Below are positions 1 through 10,028 of a DNA stretch of 64,000 nucleotides, one piece after another (position 1 is the first letter of the stretch; each line of letters opens with the position of its first letter). The stretch comes from Phytopythium helicoides (lineage: Eukaryota; Oomycota; Peronosporomycetes; Pythiales; Pythiaceae): assembly GCA_024867545.1 (NCBI GenBank), contig JANFNE010000035.1, forward strand, positions 186,001-250,000, written 5' to 3'. Below the pieces are notes generated by a model, which worked only from the letters and a program-made list of their open reading frames with translations, was not told where the DNA came from and searched no databases. A program made the translations under genes and the position numbers.

Positions 1-228
1 AGCAGCCGCTGGTTCAAGTACAGTTTCCTTGGCAGCATCTCTAAGATGTTTAGTGACACGGGTGTGGCAACAGGAGCAGCACGCACTTCCTTCACCATCA
101 AAATCCACTTCCTCGAGGCAGTGCGAGGTTGAGATCAGGATCATCTCATCACTCGACCTCACAGTTGACGACCGTGGTACTACGATGGTCGACTGAGTCA
201 GCGTCAGAGTTTCTGACTTGGTAGCCAT
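1..228 (-). CDS. Possible 5' end of an unrecognised gene, cut by the window edge
   Basis: Reading the minus strand from an ATG at 228, the frame stays open for 76 codons to the window edge with no stop. The visible protein is Ser/Thr-rich and acidic, with a cysteine cluster (ACCSCCHTR) near residue 50. It has no signal peptide and I recognise no domain. Its start lies 263 bp from the start of the divergent gene at 492, so the two could share a promoter. An open frame of this length by chance is possible. The upstream contig sequence would decide. Confidence 0.4.
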   Translation of the reverse strand, partial: MATKSETLTLTQSTIVVPRSSTVRSSDEMILISTSHCLEEVDFDGEGSACCSCCHTRVTKHLRDAAKETVLEPAAA

Positions 229-491
229 TCTATCACAAGTGTATCCAACTCAACCTTGGAGAGGAGACCTCTCCACGAAAAATCTCATTCTGGGTACTGG
301 GTAGACTCAAGTGCTGCGTCTTCGAAACGATAAAAATCCAGTCGAGGCTCTTTTCACCCCTGGAAATGCGTCAAGGCTGGCGATTGGACACGCCACTAAC
401 GAAACGCCAAAGTAGCAATGATGGCGCCTGCAGACATGCTACTCACTTTCAAATTCAACTGGTGTCCCTCAAGCCTCAACAGCCACCTCCA

Positions 492-1304
492 ATGCTTCTC
501 GGGATACTCATCGAGACAGCCTTCGTTCTCATGGTCGCCACTGACGGGGCCATTGGCAAGAGCGTCGATCCTTTGCGCTGGCACACCACCAACCAACCCA
601 CCAATCTCGTGGCGCTAGGAAGTACAAGTGGAACTTCTGATGGCTGGTTTCTGTCGAAGCGATTCGACTCTGCAAACTGCACCGGCTCGCCAATCATGTT
701 GATTGCGGGACAAGGATGCGAAGTCTCCGACGATGCGAGTGAGCAGTGCCTTTCTGGTGAGTTCGGCAGCACCAATGGAAGCTTGGATGTCGGAGCGTTG
801 CCTTCGTATTACGCGTTCGACTGCGTAGTCGATGTAAGCGTCGCGGTGACCGACTCGTTTGGTGGCAATCCATTCCTACGCATTGACTACTACGCCGACA
901 CGAGTTGTACCGAGCTAGAGACAATCAACGTATATGCAGCAGACGGCGAGTGCCACTATCTTATCACTGGAAGTGCTGCAGACGCTCTCACTCCGATGTC
1001 GTGGAGAATCACAGTCAACGCAAATGGAACCATATCGACGGTCGTCTTTTCGGGATATGGCTGTGACGGCGATGTGTACCAATGGCAGCAATTTACGAGC
1101 GCTGAGCTGCAAGCAGGTAAATGCAGCGACAGCGAAATTGCATCTTCCAATTCGGCATTGATATCAGCATCGGCATCAAGCAGTAGCGGGAACGGGAGTG
1201 ACAAGTCCAACTCTGGTGAAAGTGACACGTCTGCTGGATCCATCGTGAGGGTCGCTGCGGGTTGTGTAGCACTGATGGCAGTAATTGTTGCGATAGTGCT
1301 TTAG
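492..1304 (+). CDS. Secreted 8-Cys surface protein, GPI-type C-terminus
   Basis: Predicted 270-aa secreted protein. I chose the ATG at 492 because it opens directly into a hydrophobic signal peptide (MLLGILIETAFVLMV); an in-frame ATG at 366 would add 42 non-hydrophobic residues. The mature part carries the eight cysteines of the local family: KRFDSANCTGSP, two Cys around GQGC and SEQC, then DYYADTSC, AADGECH, YGCDG and AGKC. Several N-glycosylation sequons (NCT, NGS, NGT) are present. A Ser/Asn/Gly-rich stretch leads to a hydrophobic run that ends exactly at the C-terminus with no charged tail, as expected for a GPI-attachment signal. I do not recognise the family; a cell-surface role is inferred only from these signals. 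Its closest relatives in the window are the gene at 2234 and the broken copies at 4756 and 6664. Confidence 0.8.
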   Translation: MLLGILIETAFVLMVATDGAIGKSVDPLRWHTTNQPTNLVALGSTSGTSDGWFLSKRFDSANCTGSPIMLIAGQGCEVSDDASEQCLSGEFGSTNGSLDVGALPSYYAFDCVVDVSVAVTDSFGGNPFLRIDYYADTSCTELETINVYAADGECHYLITGSAADALTPMSWRITVNANGTISTVVFSGYGCDGDVYQWQQFTSAELQAGKCSDSEIASSNSALISASASSSSGNGSDKSNSGESDTSAGSIVRVAAGCVALMAVIVAIVL

Positions 1305-2233
1305 GTGTACAAACTCACCACGACGTCGATACCTTGCATGAGGAGGGAATACTTTGCTTCAAGGTCGATTGATTTGCTCACGAGTAGCTTTCAGTTTGCA
1401 TACAGTTGCTGTAACATGTTCTTCTTGATGGGAATGATGTGTGCATAGCGTATCATTTCGGATTTATAAAAAACGACTTGCATCGAGAAACGCGTGAGTT
1501 TGCTGGATGTTATCGCGGAATGGAGCTGGCTGAATGGGAAGACTCTTTGCTCTTTCCCCAACTCGTCTAAACTCATCGAAAATGGCCCTCTATCAGTGTG
1601 TTCAGTACGGATTAGCTGTAAGTGACCAAATCTTTCGTCTCGAAGCAATTCAATATTTCAAATCGCAGCCAATCTTCGATCTACACCATTCTATCACCAG
1701 TGCTTAATGCTGGTGACGGTGATTATTACCAGTACGAAGCGGACAACTTTATCAAAATAAGTTCATACTTCAGGGTTCTTCAGACCCACCTCATTTATTA
1801 CTGCGTCGGCAAACCAGCAAACACCGCAAGTAATTTGTACAAGTGACTCGTACGGTGAAATTACGAGCCTTACCATCGAGAACTAGTTTAATAAATGGCT
1901 CGACTTACGTGGAGCATACGATGGATGCTAATCGGGGATGTTCGAGGAAGGTCTCTCATCAGCTACGATCTCATCGCATTCCGGATTTCATTTGCGCTGC
2001 GACTGTATGCTGGTACTTTTGATCGGCATGTACAAAACTTTCCAGGCAGACCAAAGAGGCTGCAAGGTTACTAGAGCGACCGCTAACAAAATTCATCGAT
2101 CACTTCACATTGTGCTTTTGTGAGGTTATCGCTACATATGCAAGATGAGTATGTCGCTGAGCGAACTGTGAAAACTGGTGATTTCCTTCGTTGCACTACC
2201 TCTGTAGCTCACGGTGGAATCATAGCTGCCTCA
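1305..2233. other. Intergenic, possible faint family relic
   Basis: This lies between two family genes that converge on it. No convincing gene is seen. A short plus-strand frame at 1622-1846 contains VSKQFNISNRS, loosely like the family's N-terminal motif (ISKKFDTSNCS), and could be a very old degraded copy. The match is too weak to call a pseudogene. Confidence 0.4.
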
Positions 2234-3004
2234 TTACAGCACCAGAAGAGTGATGGCCCCAATTAAAGCAGCGCAGCTGTACGCAATGGTTACCATCGCT
2301 CCAACAGACTTGTCACTTCCAGTACTAGATCCCGATTCAAGTTTGATAGCCGGATTGGTTGAAGCAATGCTGCCTTCACTGCACTCACCCGACTGGAGCC
2401 GTTCTGTGCTGTAAAGATACTCGGAAAACGGATCAGCACAGTCAAACCCAGTGAAGACGGAGAACACGATACTCCCATTCGCGTTCGCAGTGAACATCAT
2501 CGACGCTGGGTTGGCATTCTCAGGAATGGATCCGTTGAGAAAATTGTGGCACTTGGCGTCAACAGCGTAGGCGTTGACAAAAATCAGCTCTGAACAGTTA
2601 TTGTCATTGTAGAAGTCAATCCGAATGTACTGCGTATCACCATACGCAGCACTCAGCGCGGTAGAGTAGCTGTCGACACAGATGAACTCGTCGTATGAAT
2701 GAGCCACTCCCGAGCTGGAACTGCCGCTTGTGTACGTGAAGTCGCTTCCAACGCACTGCCCATCCACCTCGAACGTACATCCTGGACTGGCGACAAAGCT
2801 GTTCGGGACCCCGCTGCAGTTGGAGGTGTCAAATTTCTTTGAGATGAACCATTTGTCATTTGTTCCACTGAAACTTCCGGACGATGACGAATTACTTGGT
2901 TGCTTGTCGGCTAGCGAGCGCAGAACATCGGTGGTGAAAGCATTGGCTCCGTTGACTGCGATTGCGAGAACAAAGGCCAACTTCAAAAGAATGGCAAGAA
3001 GCAT
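2234..3004 (-). CDS. Secreted 8-Cys surface protein, GPI-type C-terminus
   Basis: Intact 256-aa reading frame. It opens with a signal peptide (MLLAILLKLAFVLAIAVNG) and carries the same eight-cysteine scaffold as the gene at 492: SKKFDTSNCSG, SPGC, GQCV, FICVD, YNDNNCSE, VDAKCH, GFDC and SGEC. It is rich in Ser/Asn with several NxS/T sequons. The C-terminus (GAMVTIAYSCAALIGAITL and three more residues) is hydrophobic and ends without a cytoplasmic tail, which suggests GPI anchoring. It lies convergent to the 492 gene. Function unknown; extracellular or wall-surface location is inferred. Confidence 0.8.
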   Translation of the reverse strand: MLLAILLKLAFVLAIAVNGANAFTTDVLRSLADKQPSNSSSSGSFSGTNDKWFISKKFDTSNCSGVPNSFVASPGCTFEVDGQCVGSDFTYTSGSSSSGVAHSYDEFICVDSYSTALSAAYGDTQYIRIDFYNDNNCSELIFVNAYAVDAKCHNFLNGSIPENANPASMMFTANANGSIVFSVFTGFDCADPFSEYLYSTERLQSGECSEGSIASTNPAIKLESGSSTGSDKSVGAMVTIAYSCAALIGAITLLVL

Positions 3005-4755
3005 GGTGTCTTGTTGGACGATGCTTGGAGCTTTGAACTTGGCGAGTCGAATTTGAAAGTGTGCAAGATCATCGTCTTCAAACCAACACCGGCGTTGGGA
3101 GCGGCCCCACCAGCACTACTACTGACCCGGGATCAACTTCCTGCTCTGTCCGATGTATCCTGAATGGAAATTTTCGAACGGGGGATTTTAGTTGTGTCAG
3201 CTTTGGCTGTGACAGCGTGATCATTAATGGCTTCAGTAATGTATGTATTACGTCTGTCCCGTCAACCTTTCTACTAGGAGGTGAGGGTGAGCCTTGCCAA
3301 GCCTCGGCATAGTGTAGTATCCGCATACGTTGAATCTTCCCCACATGGTAGGTCCCGGACAACTGTCCTGACGGTTGTCGGTCTTGGGCGAGATCGCGGA
3401 GCTGGAATATTGCGAATCATAAATACGTGCTACACCTGTCAGGCTCGTCTCAGCGGATAGACCTTCGTCCTATAGTTGCAATCAACACAAGCAAGTGTTG
3501 GCAGCACCTAGAAAGGTTACGGCTGCCGCTAGCTGTGATTCAGTCAGGTAGTATATCGGACCAAGTGCTATATACTTGGCGGTCCTTAAGTCGGTGCATG
3601 TGGCCAATTTGTGTTAGGGAGATATGTAGATGATACGTGTCACAATTCTCCAAGGAATCGCCGCCGATGATGTTTTGCCTCCACGTATATGAACAGGAAA
3701 ATGAGGCTCTTTGAATCTGTTTTCTACGCTAACCTTCAACAAGGTATCAATGGTACACCAGCGGATTTTTTCAGTCAAGGAGGTGCAAGAAAACCTGACC
3801 CACGCACCACGACAATGCAAGAGTGTGCCTTGGAAGAGTTTCTATCATAGACATAGACAGTGGTGAGAGAAGCCTTGAGCACGTCAATCTGGTTCTTCAA
3901 TATCAACTTTTGTCATTCGATTGCTTCAAGGAAGAGCTTCACTGGAGCTATCATTTGGGAGGATTCACTGTTCGAACAGTGCTCAAGCTCGTCTCCTCTT
4001 GTCATGTTTTGCTCCGCTGAACATCCAAACCATGTACCACTGTTTGCGCAATAGTGTATCCACAACCAGGGAAGCGAACTACCGCGGTCGTCCTGCTGCT
4101 GCGTGCTGTTGTTACTCGCAGATCGATAAAGCGGTGGCGATACCAAAGTAAGCACCATGCGTAGCTGCAATGATTTATCAGCCTGAAACGCATGCAAATC
4201 AAAGTGTGGTGTAATATTCTGCAATGTGAAAAGATGGAACGAAGCCTTTTCTGGTGGCAACCGCGCCGCACGCGATTCAGAGTGAGACAACGTTTGAAGT
4301 TGACGGAGTGCTTGGTCAGGCGCGCAAAAGTGCCACATTGCAGGCTTATCCCTCGTACAGTACCCACAACCGTGCGTGAGAAGGACCACACCAGAAATAC
4401 CCCTCTCCACTTTTTACTTCTCACATGGGGGCAGCAGAGCGATCAATTGAGCATTAAGCGCCTCGCGCCTGGGAGTGGCGTGGAGGGTATCGAAAGCAAA
4501 ATGACGATCTGCCCACTAGAATCTACCTACGCTATCTCTCCTACATATTGATGAGTGGCTGTGCTGCCTCGGTTGAGTACTGGAATACGAGAGAGCAGAT
4601 CTGTTCCTTACAGCGTCGGAAAAGTGTATTCCATCTTTGACGGAATCCGCCAGGATCCCATTTACTGGTACCACGAGGTCTGTTCACCCACTTCGCAATT
4701 CGACTTGCTCGACTAGAAGCTCAGCCAAACTCCTTCAGATCCACCTCAACCGCTC
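3005..4755. other. Intergenic stretch, no gene recognised
   Basis: This 1.75-kb stretch holds only short overlapping frames. The longest (minus strand, 3913-4410, 165 codons) shows no family motif and is overlapped by a comparably long frame (4002-4424), the usual sign of chance frames. I see no 8-Cys family remnant here until the broken copy at 4756. Confidence 0.5.
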
Positions 4756-5005
4756 ATGCGCTTCGTCTCGCTTGAAAGACTCGTGAATACGGTGTTTACT
4801 CTCGCGATTATCAATGCAGCTAATGCTACTGCCACCCTCTTCCATTCCGAGTACTATCCAAGTGATTTGTTTGGTGGGGGATTGGCACCGACAACTGGTA
4901 GATTGTGAAGCGATTTGACGCGTCGGAGTACTGCACTGACACGTCAAATGTTGGCATCGTTAGACCAAGCGGCAATCACTGAGACCGCTTACAACCAGTA
5001 TAAAC

Positions 5006-5475
5006 CACAGTAGCTACACTATATCGAACTAGATACATGTAGCTTTCACGGCGAGTGCGTAGCACTGCGCCGCGGCGGCGAGAGACTACAGTAGAGTCTG
5101 CTCGACCGCATACGTCTGAGACGCCCCGCTGTAGTCCGGGAAGAAGCTGGCTTGCCGCGCATGTCGACCGAAGTTAAGAAGACGCGTCCCCTCGACGGCG
5201 CTCTCGTGCTGGAGTCGTCAAGCTGAACGTCGCGCGCGTTGCTTGGTTTTCGCTGGCGCACGACACTCGCTCATCGACGCAGCTCTCGAGCGTGGCTGAG
5301 CAGCAGCAGACAGACGCAGCTTGGTTTTCGCAAGCGTCTGGTGGAGCCGCCGCTTGAGCCTCCGTGAAGATCTGGAGCCTGGACGAGCAGCTGAAGCCGA
5401 GGCGAGGTGCTTGGTTTTCGCGAACGCCTGGATCCAGCTGAGCCGTGATGTCTGCTCTTGATCACGAGAGGGTGA
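5006..5475. repeat. Dispersed repeat, copy 1
   Basis: About 470 bp closely matches the reverse complement of 49085-49539. Shared landmarks include the end ACCACAGTAGCTA, the core GACGCCCCGCTGTAGTCCGG and the other end GATCACGAGAGGGTGA. Inside, the sequence GCTTGGTTTTCGC occurs three times at roughly 85-90 bp spacing. Both copies contain stops in all frames, so this is a relic or a non-coding piece of a transposable element. It sits inside a broken 8-Cys gene, consistent with insertion. Element class not determined. Confidence 0.8.
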
Positions 5476-5974
5476 ATCTTTGCCTTGGTCTTCTCGCGCG
5501 GTGGATCCTCAAGCGCGTGGCCCTGGGTCGTGAACCGCGGAGAGCAGTCGCTTGAGCTCCATCTTGTAACTTGCCAACTGAGGGGAGGAGAGCTTGGCGT
5601 CGAACGTCTCGCCCTCGCAAGTTGAAGTCCTCGTGCTTCGTTGACATCCCTCCCTTTTTACTTGCAGCTTGATGAGCAAGGAGGGAAGGCACCTCTACTT
5701 TCCAACGGTCATGTGAGCAGCCAGGACTCGACACTTGTATTGCAAAGAGGAACGGAGCGACGATGCTACCAATGAGCTTGCGGCGAAGCCCGAGATATCT
5801 AGCAGGTCGACTTGACCGCGTCGACACCTAGAGAGTCCTCTTGACGCTCGATTTCTGGCTGGCTTCCATGCGAATGAGCTCATGCAGATCCATACTCGAA
5901 CCGCACATTTCCCTACGCGGTGCTCATACTAGCTCGCTAGGAAATTGGCTATGTTTGCGTGTGAAGGCTACCCG
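5476..5974. mobile_element. Probable rest of the inserted element
   Basis: This DNA continues the insertion that splits the gene at 4756 and is absent from the second repeat copy, which diverges at the equivalent of 5475. The minus strand carries a 121-codon frame (5462-5827) rich in Arg/Ser. Another minus frame reads FDAKLSSPQLASYKMELKRL, which looks protein-like and could be a Gag-type remnant, but I cannot assign it. The right boundary is placed where family similarity resumes. Confidence 0.4.
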
Positions 5975-6357
5975 ATTGTTTCCTCCCACGACTAGCTTGG
6001 TTAATGCTTCAGCGGCAGACCTCAAGTGCCACGACGCTCTATCCGAGACAGCGTCGACGATCTTTCGCCTGGGTCGTGGCTGTTTACTCAGAACGCGAAA
6101 TGGAGCTTCTCAACCTCTTACTATTCCGATTTCGGCTGTGCGGGGATCCAACCGACGAGCTTCTCTTCACCAGCACACAACTTGAGGCAGGTGAATGCAA
6201 CAACAACACAGTCACATCAATAACCCCGACTATCAGTTTCGCGTCGACCTCACACAGCATCAACGACAGCCAACGAACTGACAACTCCGGATCCATCAAA
6301 ACCCTTGTCGTGGGTTCTGTCATTATCGTCGGGACCATGGCTCTTCTAATAGTTTAG

Positions 6358-6663
6358 AAGCCCTGAGAAGCACCTGCTGCCCAGGGCTAGCGTTCGTCAT
6401 TTTCGACATATTCATATCTTGTAGTTTTCTCATGCCAAACCATGCACAGCAGGAGTCCGTTGACTTTGAAGCCATCAAGAGTTCACATTTGATGTTTGCC
6501 TCCGTTTCTATACTACATGTAGCCAACTATCATGACAGAACCCAAAAGGCGTCCACTTTACCAAATCTTCAGAGCATGCAATCTCCACAAAATTTGAGAT
6601 TACCGATGGAGCACAAGCTCACAGACCGCTCATTTCCGAATTCAACTTGTCAGCCACCGTTTA
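6358..6663. other. Intergenic, nothing recognised
   Basis: A 306-bp spacer between two broken family copies transcribed in the same direction. I see only short chance frames. Confidence 0.5.
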
Positions 6664-7434
6664 ATGCTTCGCTCCGCACGTTTGTTTGCTGTCACCAGCT
6701 TCCTGTCGCTCAGCATTAGCAGCGCGAGCACTACTATCGGTTCACAGCACTGGCACGACAACAAACGGCACCGAAATCTTGCTTCATCGGAGAACTGGTT
6801 CATATGGGAACGCTTCGAGACAGCCAACTGCAGTGGCTCACCGATCAGTTCGTGATGCGTCCAGGTTGCGGGGGCGATGATGACGCGACAAACTACCGAG
6901 AGTGCATCCCTGGTGACTACAGCAGCGACAGCGGGAGTGCTGAAGTTGCTCACGCGTATTACAGGAACGATTGCATCGAGGATGGAAAGTCTGCGATGCG
7001 CGATGCATTCGGCAAAGTTCCATACCTGCGCTATGACGTCTACGCCGACACAAACTGCACTGAGTTCGAAGTCACCCATGTGTTTGCAGCAGACTCCAAG
7101 TGTTATAACGACTATCATTTTGACGAGTCTTCTGAAGACTTGAAGAAAGCGACTCCGTTCTCGTTGAAAACGATTTTGCACAAGAATGGGAGCATCTCCA
7201 ATCTGGTTTATTACACTTTTGACTGCATTGGTGACCCGGACCACGGTGTTTTCTTCAGCAGCGAGCAGCTACTCGCTCAAGAATGCAGCAGCAGCATGGT
7301 AGTATCAGGACAACTCAGATCCCACCACCATTTCAAGCCACAATAGCGAGGATGCGAACGCTGCTCGATCCACCAAACACATTGCTCTCAGCTGGCTCGG
7401 TCTAATCGCTCCCATATCGGCCCTTCTAAGCTAA
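6664..7434 (+). pseudogene. 8-Cys family copy with two frameshifts
   Basis: It starts at the ATG at 6664 (MLRSARLFAVTSFLSLSI, signal peptide-like) and runs to ERFETANCSGSPIS, then meets a stop at about 6853. A shift of one base near 6845-6853 restores the family frame (MRPGCGG, then YADTNCTEF, AADSKCY and FDCIGDP). A second shift near 7290-7315 is needed to reach the expected hydrophobic end (HIALSWLGLIAPISALLS) with a stop at 7432-7434; without it the protein ends at 7346 in SHHHFKPQ. Neither gap is long enough for an intron. All eight cysteine positions can still be traced, so decay is recent, or assembly errors contribute. Confidence 0.75.
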
Positions 7435-7670
7435 TGGTGTTGTGTGCTGATGCCTCAGCATCCCGAAAGAAATCCACTTTGCGAGTATGAATGTAGTTAT
7501 CCCATGGGCTAGGAGTTTTGGCAAGAATCCAGTCGATGAGCATCAACAGTGTCACTCATAGATGAGCTCGGTGTTGAGTTCCCCGATTGTCGAAACTGAT
7601 TAGATATGAATCTCCGCTCCATCACTTTCGATTTTCCCTCTGCCTCAACCACAAGGAGCTAGACGTCCCA

Positions 7671-8556
7671 ATGCTCTTCTTGCTCTCAACAATCGTGCTC
7701 ACCGCTCTCGACGAGGTTCATGCTAACATGGACTTTATTCGACCGATCGAACGAGCTTTACATTCCTCTGTGAGCTCGACATCGAGTAGCTTCGACGGCT
7801 ACGATATGGTAGCCAAGTTCGAGTCGTCGGATTGCAGCGGAACTCCTGTTTTGTTGATTGCCAAACCTGGATGTGGCTCGCTCGTTTACGAGCCCGAGTG
7901 CAGCCTTGCTGACTTTTTCGACGCCAATGCCAGCCTTGCTCGACGAAGTTCCTTACTCTCACGCCCAAGACACCTGTGCCACAGATTTGAAGACATTTGC
8001 TGACGACGCCTTTGGAGACCAAGTGTATCTAAGACTCGACTACTACACGTACTCGGACTGCACCGAGTTTGGGATCTCAAACATTGTCGTTGCCGACGGT
8101 GAATGCCACTCAATGATCACATATGCCGACTACTCCTTGGAAGCTGTTGCGATGTCATTCAGGGCCACCGTGAACTCGAATGCGACTATCACGTACGAAT
8201 TGTATGACAATCGCGCTGGTTGCACTGGTGAACCAGAGACACAAATCTTGGTGACGAATGAAATGGTCTCAAACAAGATATGCGACTTCTACACGGTCGC
8301 AAACACGAACTTGGACATGAGCAATAATGGACAAGGTGTCTTTGAATCTTCGAGCAGCGATGGAGAAAGCACCTCGGTCTCCGAGAGCAAAAGTGAAGGG
8401 GGCCTCTCAACGGGAGCAGTTGTTGGTGTCTTAGTCGGAAGCTTTGCTCTAGTCGTGATCGTGGTTTGCATATTGCTGTGGAGGCGCAAGGCGAGATCTG
8501 ACAACGTCCAAGACAGGACGGTACCGCAACTCCCGGATCAAGGTGTGAACCCTTAG
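7671..8556 (+). pseudogene. TM-type 8-Cys family gene with a single 1-nt frameshift
   Basis: The ATG at 7671 opens a signal peptide (MLFLLSTIVLTALDEVHA). The frame carries KFESSDCSGTPVL and two further cysteines, then breaks at about 7935, where an extra C relative to the intact paralogues shifts it to a stop at 8003. From 7945 on, the neighbouring frame matches the TM-type genes: ATDLKTFADDAFGDQ, DYYTYSDCTEF, VADGECH, NRAGCTGEP. It ends in a transmembrane helix with a basic tail (WRRKARSDN) and stops at 8556. This is the most divergent TM-type member in the window. With one indel in about 890 bp, an assembly error is a real alternative to a pseudogene. Confidence 0.75.
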
Positions 8557-9158
8557 CCGGTCATCAGGAACTGCGTATCGAAATCGAAATCCGCCGATGT
8601 GGTAATCGTGCACCTGTCGAATGAGGATCAACTGTGCGCATCCCCGACGCTTATTTCTGTTCGTCAACCTCTCAGACAATCTCACCAGACAATCTCACCA
8701 GACATTCTCACCAGACACAATCCAGGATTCCACACCACGGTTGGTTGCATGTGGTTTCTTGATAGGCGGCGAAAAGAAGTGTAATACAACGAAAGCGTCG
8801 GTTTTCCAGTCGAGCATTGAATTACTATCTAAATCCACTAAGAACAGCTCTCCAGCCGCAACAAGCAGCAAGCGGGATACAGTAGCAGCGCGACCGAACG
8901 GCAAGGTGGCGGTGGTCAGCCGCCAGCTGCGATAAGTCTTCTCAGCAGTGATAAGCCAACAGTGCTACGATCTAGAAACCCTTCTTGCACCAGAATGCTG
9001 AACTCGCCAGGGTGATGAGCATGAACCCAACAAGTACTGTAGTCGGATGAACCCAAATGCAAGAGAGAGATATCACCACACCTCCTCTACGCAGTACTCA
9101 GCCACCCATTCTACAATTTGCTCAGCACGAACTACAGCTTCCAAGCCAAATCAACACC
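8557..9158. other. Intergenic, upstream of the first intact TM-type gene
   Basis: No gene seen. It contains the short tandem repeat at 8671-8719. The last 20 or so bases before 9159 resemble the leader of the paired TM-type genes, but the palindrome-rich bidirectional spacer found before 12606, 36371 and 39786 is absent here. The gene at 9159 therefore has a different promoter. Confidence 0.55.
8671..8719. repeat. Short tandem repeat, 13-bp unit
   Basis: Three consecutive 13-mers of the form CTCACCAGACAAT (8681-8693, 8694-8706, 8707-8719) are preceded by a shortened unit at 8671-8680. The last bases of each unit vary. It lies between family members and may mark a replication-slippage or duplication joint. 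Confidence 0.8.
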
Positions 9159-10028
9159 ATGCTCCGCTTCCTCACAGCCGTCGCTTTCGCTTCCATGGTC
9201 CCCAATGTCAACGCAAGTCCGCTCAAGATCAACAAGGCGCGGTCTACGTCTCTGTCAGCAAAGCTCCTCTCCACGAGCTCAAGCAGTACCAACAGCTTCG
9301 ATGTGATGACCAAGTTTGAGTCATCAGACTGCAGCGGCACGACCGTGCTTGCACTCGCCGACCCAGAGTGTCTCTCGAGTCTTTATGACGATACGTGCTA
9401 CCTCGGTGACTACTTCGACGCCAGTTCAAGTTTGCTCAACGAAGTCCCGTACTCGCACTACCAAGAGAACTGCGCAACAGACCTGAAGACGTTCGCGGAC
9501 GATGCGTTTGGAGACCAGGCATACTTGCGGTTTGACTACTACAACGAGTGGGATTGTACCGAGTTCAGTGCCTCCAACATCATGATCGCCGACGGAAAAT
9601 GCCACTCGCTGATCTCGTACTCTGATAGCTACGATGCTATCGCCGTCTCTTTCAGAGTCACCGTGAACGAAAATGCGACCATCACGTACGAGTACTTCTA
9701 CGACAACACTGGCTGCAATGGGACGCCAGACTCGCTGTACTTGGCAACGAAGGAGCTGCTTTCGAGCAACGCATGCGATGACTACATCAAGATATACACG
9801 AACGTGGATGTGAATGGAGATGGAGAAGGGATCTCGGTTTCTGAGAGTGCTGGTGGGAGCGGGGGTCTTTCAACAGGAGCGATCGTCGGGATCGCAGTCG
9901 GATGTTTTGCTTTCGTTGTGATTGTAGTTGGTGCGTTCCTGTGGAGGCGCAAGGTTCGATCCGACAACGCTCGAGCGGAGCAGTGGGTACAATACCCCAC
10001 AACACCGGATCAAGGCGTGAGTGCGTGA
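9159..10028 (+). CDS. Secreted 8-Cys protein, single-pass TM type
   Basis: Intact 289-aa frame. I chose the ATG at 9159 because it begins the signal peptide MLRFLTAVAFASMVPNVNA, which is shared with three paralogues; an in-frame ATG at 9057 lies upstream of any conservation. The ectodomain has eight cysteines (FESSDC, DPEC, DDTC, QENC, EWDC, DGKC, NTGC, SNAC) and conserved blocks ATDLKTFADDAFGDQ, DYYNEWDCTEF and TVNENATITYEY. An acidic, Gly/Ser-rich stalk leads to a helix at about residues 239-261 and a basic cytoplasmic tail starting WRRKVRSDN. A type I plasma-membrane protein is inferred. It is nearly identical to the genes at 12606, 36371 and 39786 and is the only one without a GPI-type partner next to it. 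Confidence 0.85.
   Translation: MLRFLTAVAFASMVPNVNASPLKINKARSTSLSAKLLSTSSSSTNSFDVMTKFESSDCSGTTVLALADPECLSSLYDDTCYLGDYFDASSSLLNEVPYSHYQENCATDLKTFADDAFGDQAYLRFDYYNEWDCTEFSASNIMIADGKCHSLISYSDSYDAIAVSFRVTVNENATITYEYFYDNTGCNGTPDSLYLATKELLSSNACDDYIKIYTNVDVNGDGEGISVSESAGGSGGLSTGAIVGIAVGCFAFVVIVVGAFLWRRKVRSDNARAEQWVQYPTTPDQGVSA

Larger units (their letters stand above)
4756..6357 (+). pseudogene. 8-Cys family gene split by an insertion and frameshifts
   Basis: The 5' part begins at the ATG at 4756 with a signal peptide-like segment (MRFVSLERLVNTVFTLAI) and reaches a stop near 4909. One frame over it continues into IVKRFDASEYCTD, the family's first-cysteine motif, ending near 4981. The 3' part resumes around 5975 with VNASAADLKCHD (the ADGKCH motif), shifts frame at least once more, and finishes in frame with QLEAGECNNNT and a GPI-type hydrophobic tail ending at 6357. 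Between the halves lies foreign DNA of about 0.97 kb, including the dispersed repeat at 5006-5475. The gene was therefore disrupted by an insertion and then decayed; it cannot make a normal family protein. Confidence 0.75.

Noticed and set aside
1622..1846. 8-Cys family pseudogene from VSKQFNISNRS
   Set aside because: Only one short motif matches and no later cysteine block follows; noted as a faint relic in the intergenic entry.
3913..4424. Minus-strand frames of 165 and 140 codons, briefly considered as a piggyBac-like transposase
   Set aside because: Two frames of similar length overlap, no DDD/DDE-type motif can be placed, and resemblance to YCTR-type motifs is too short.
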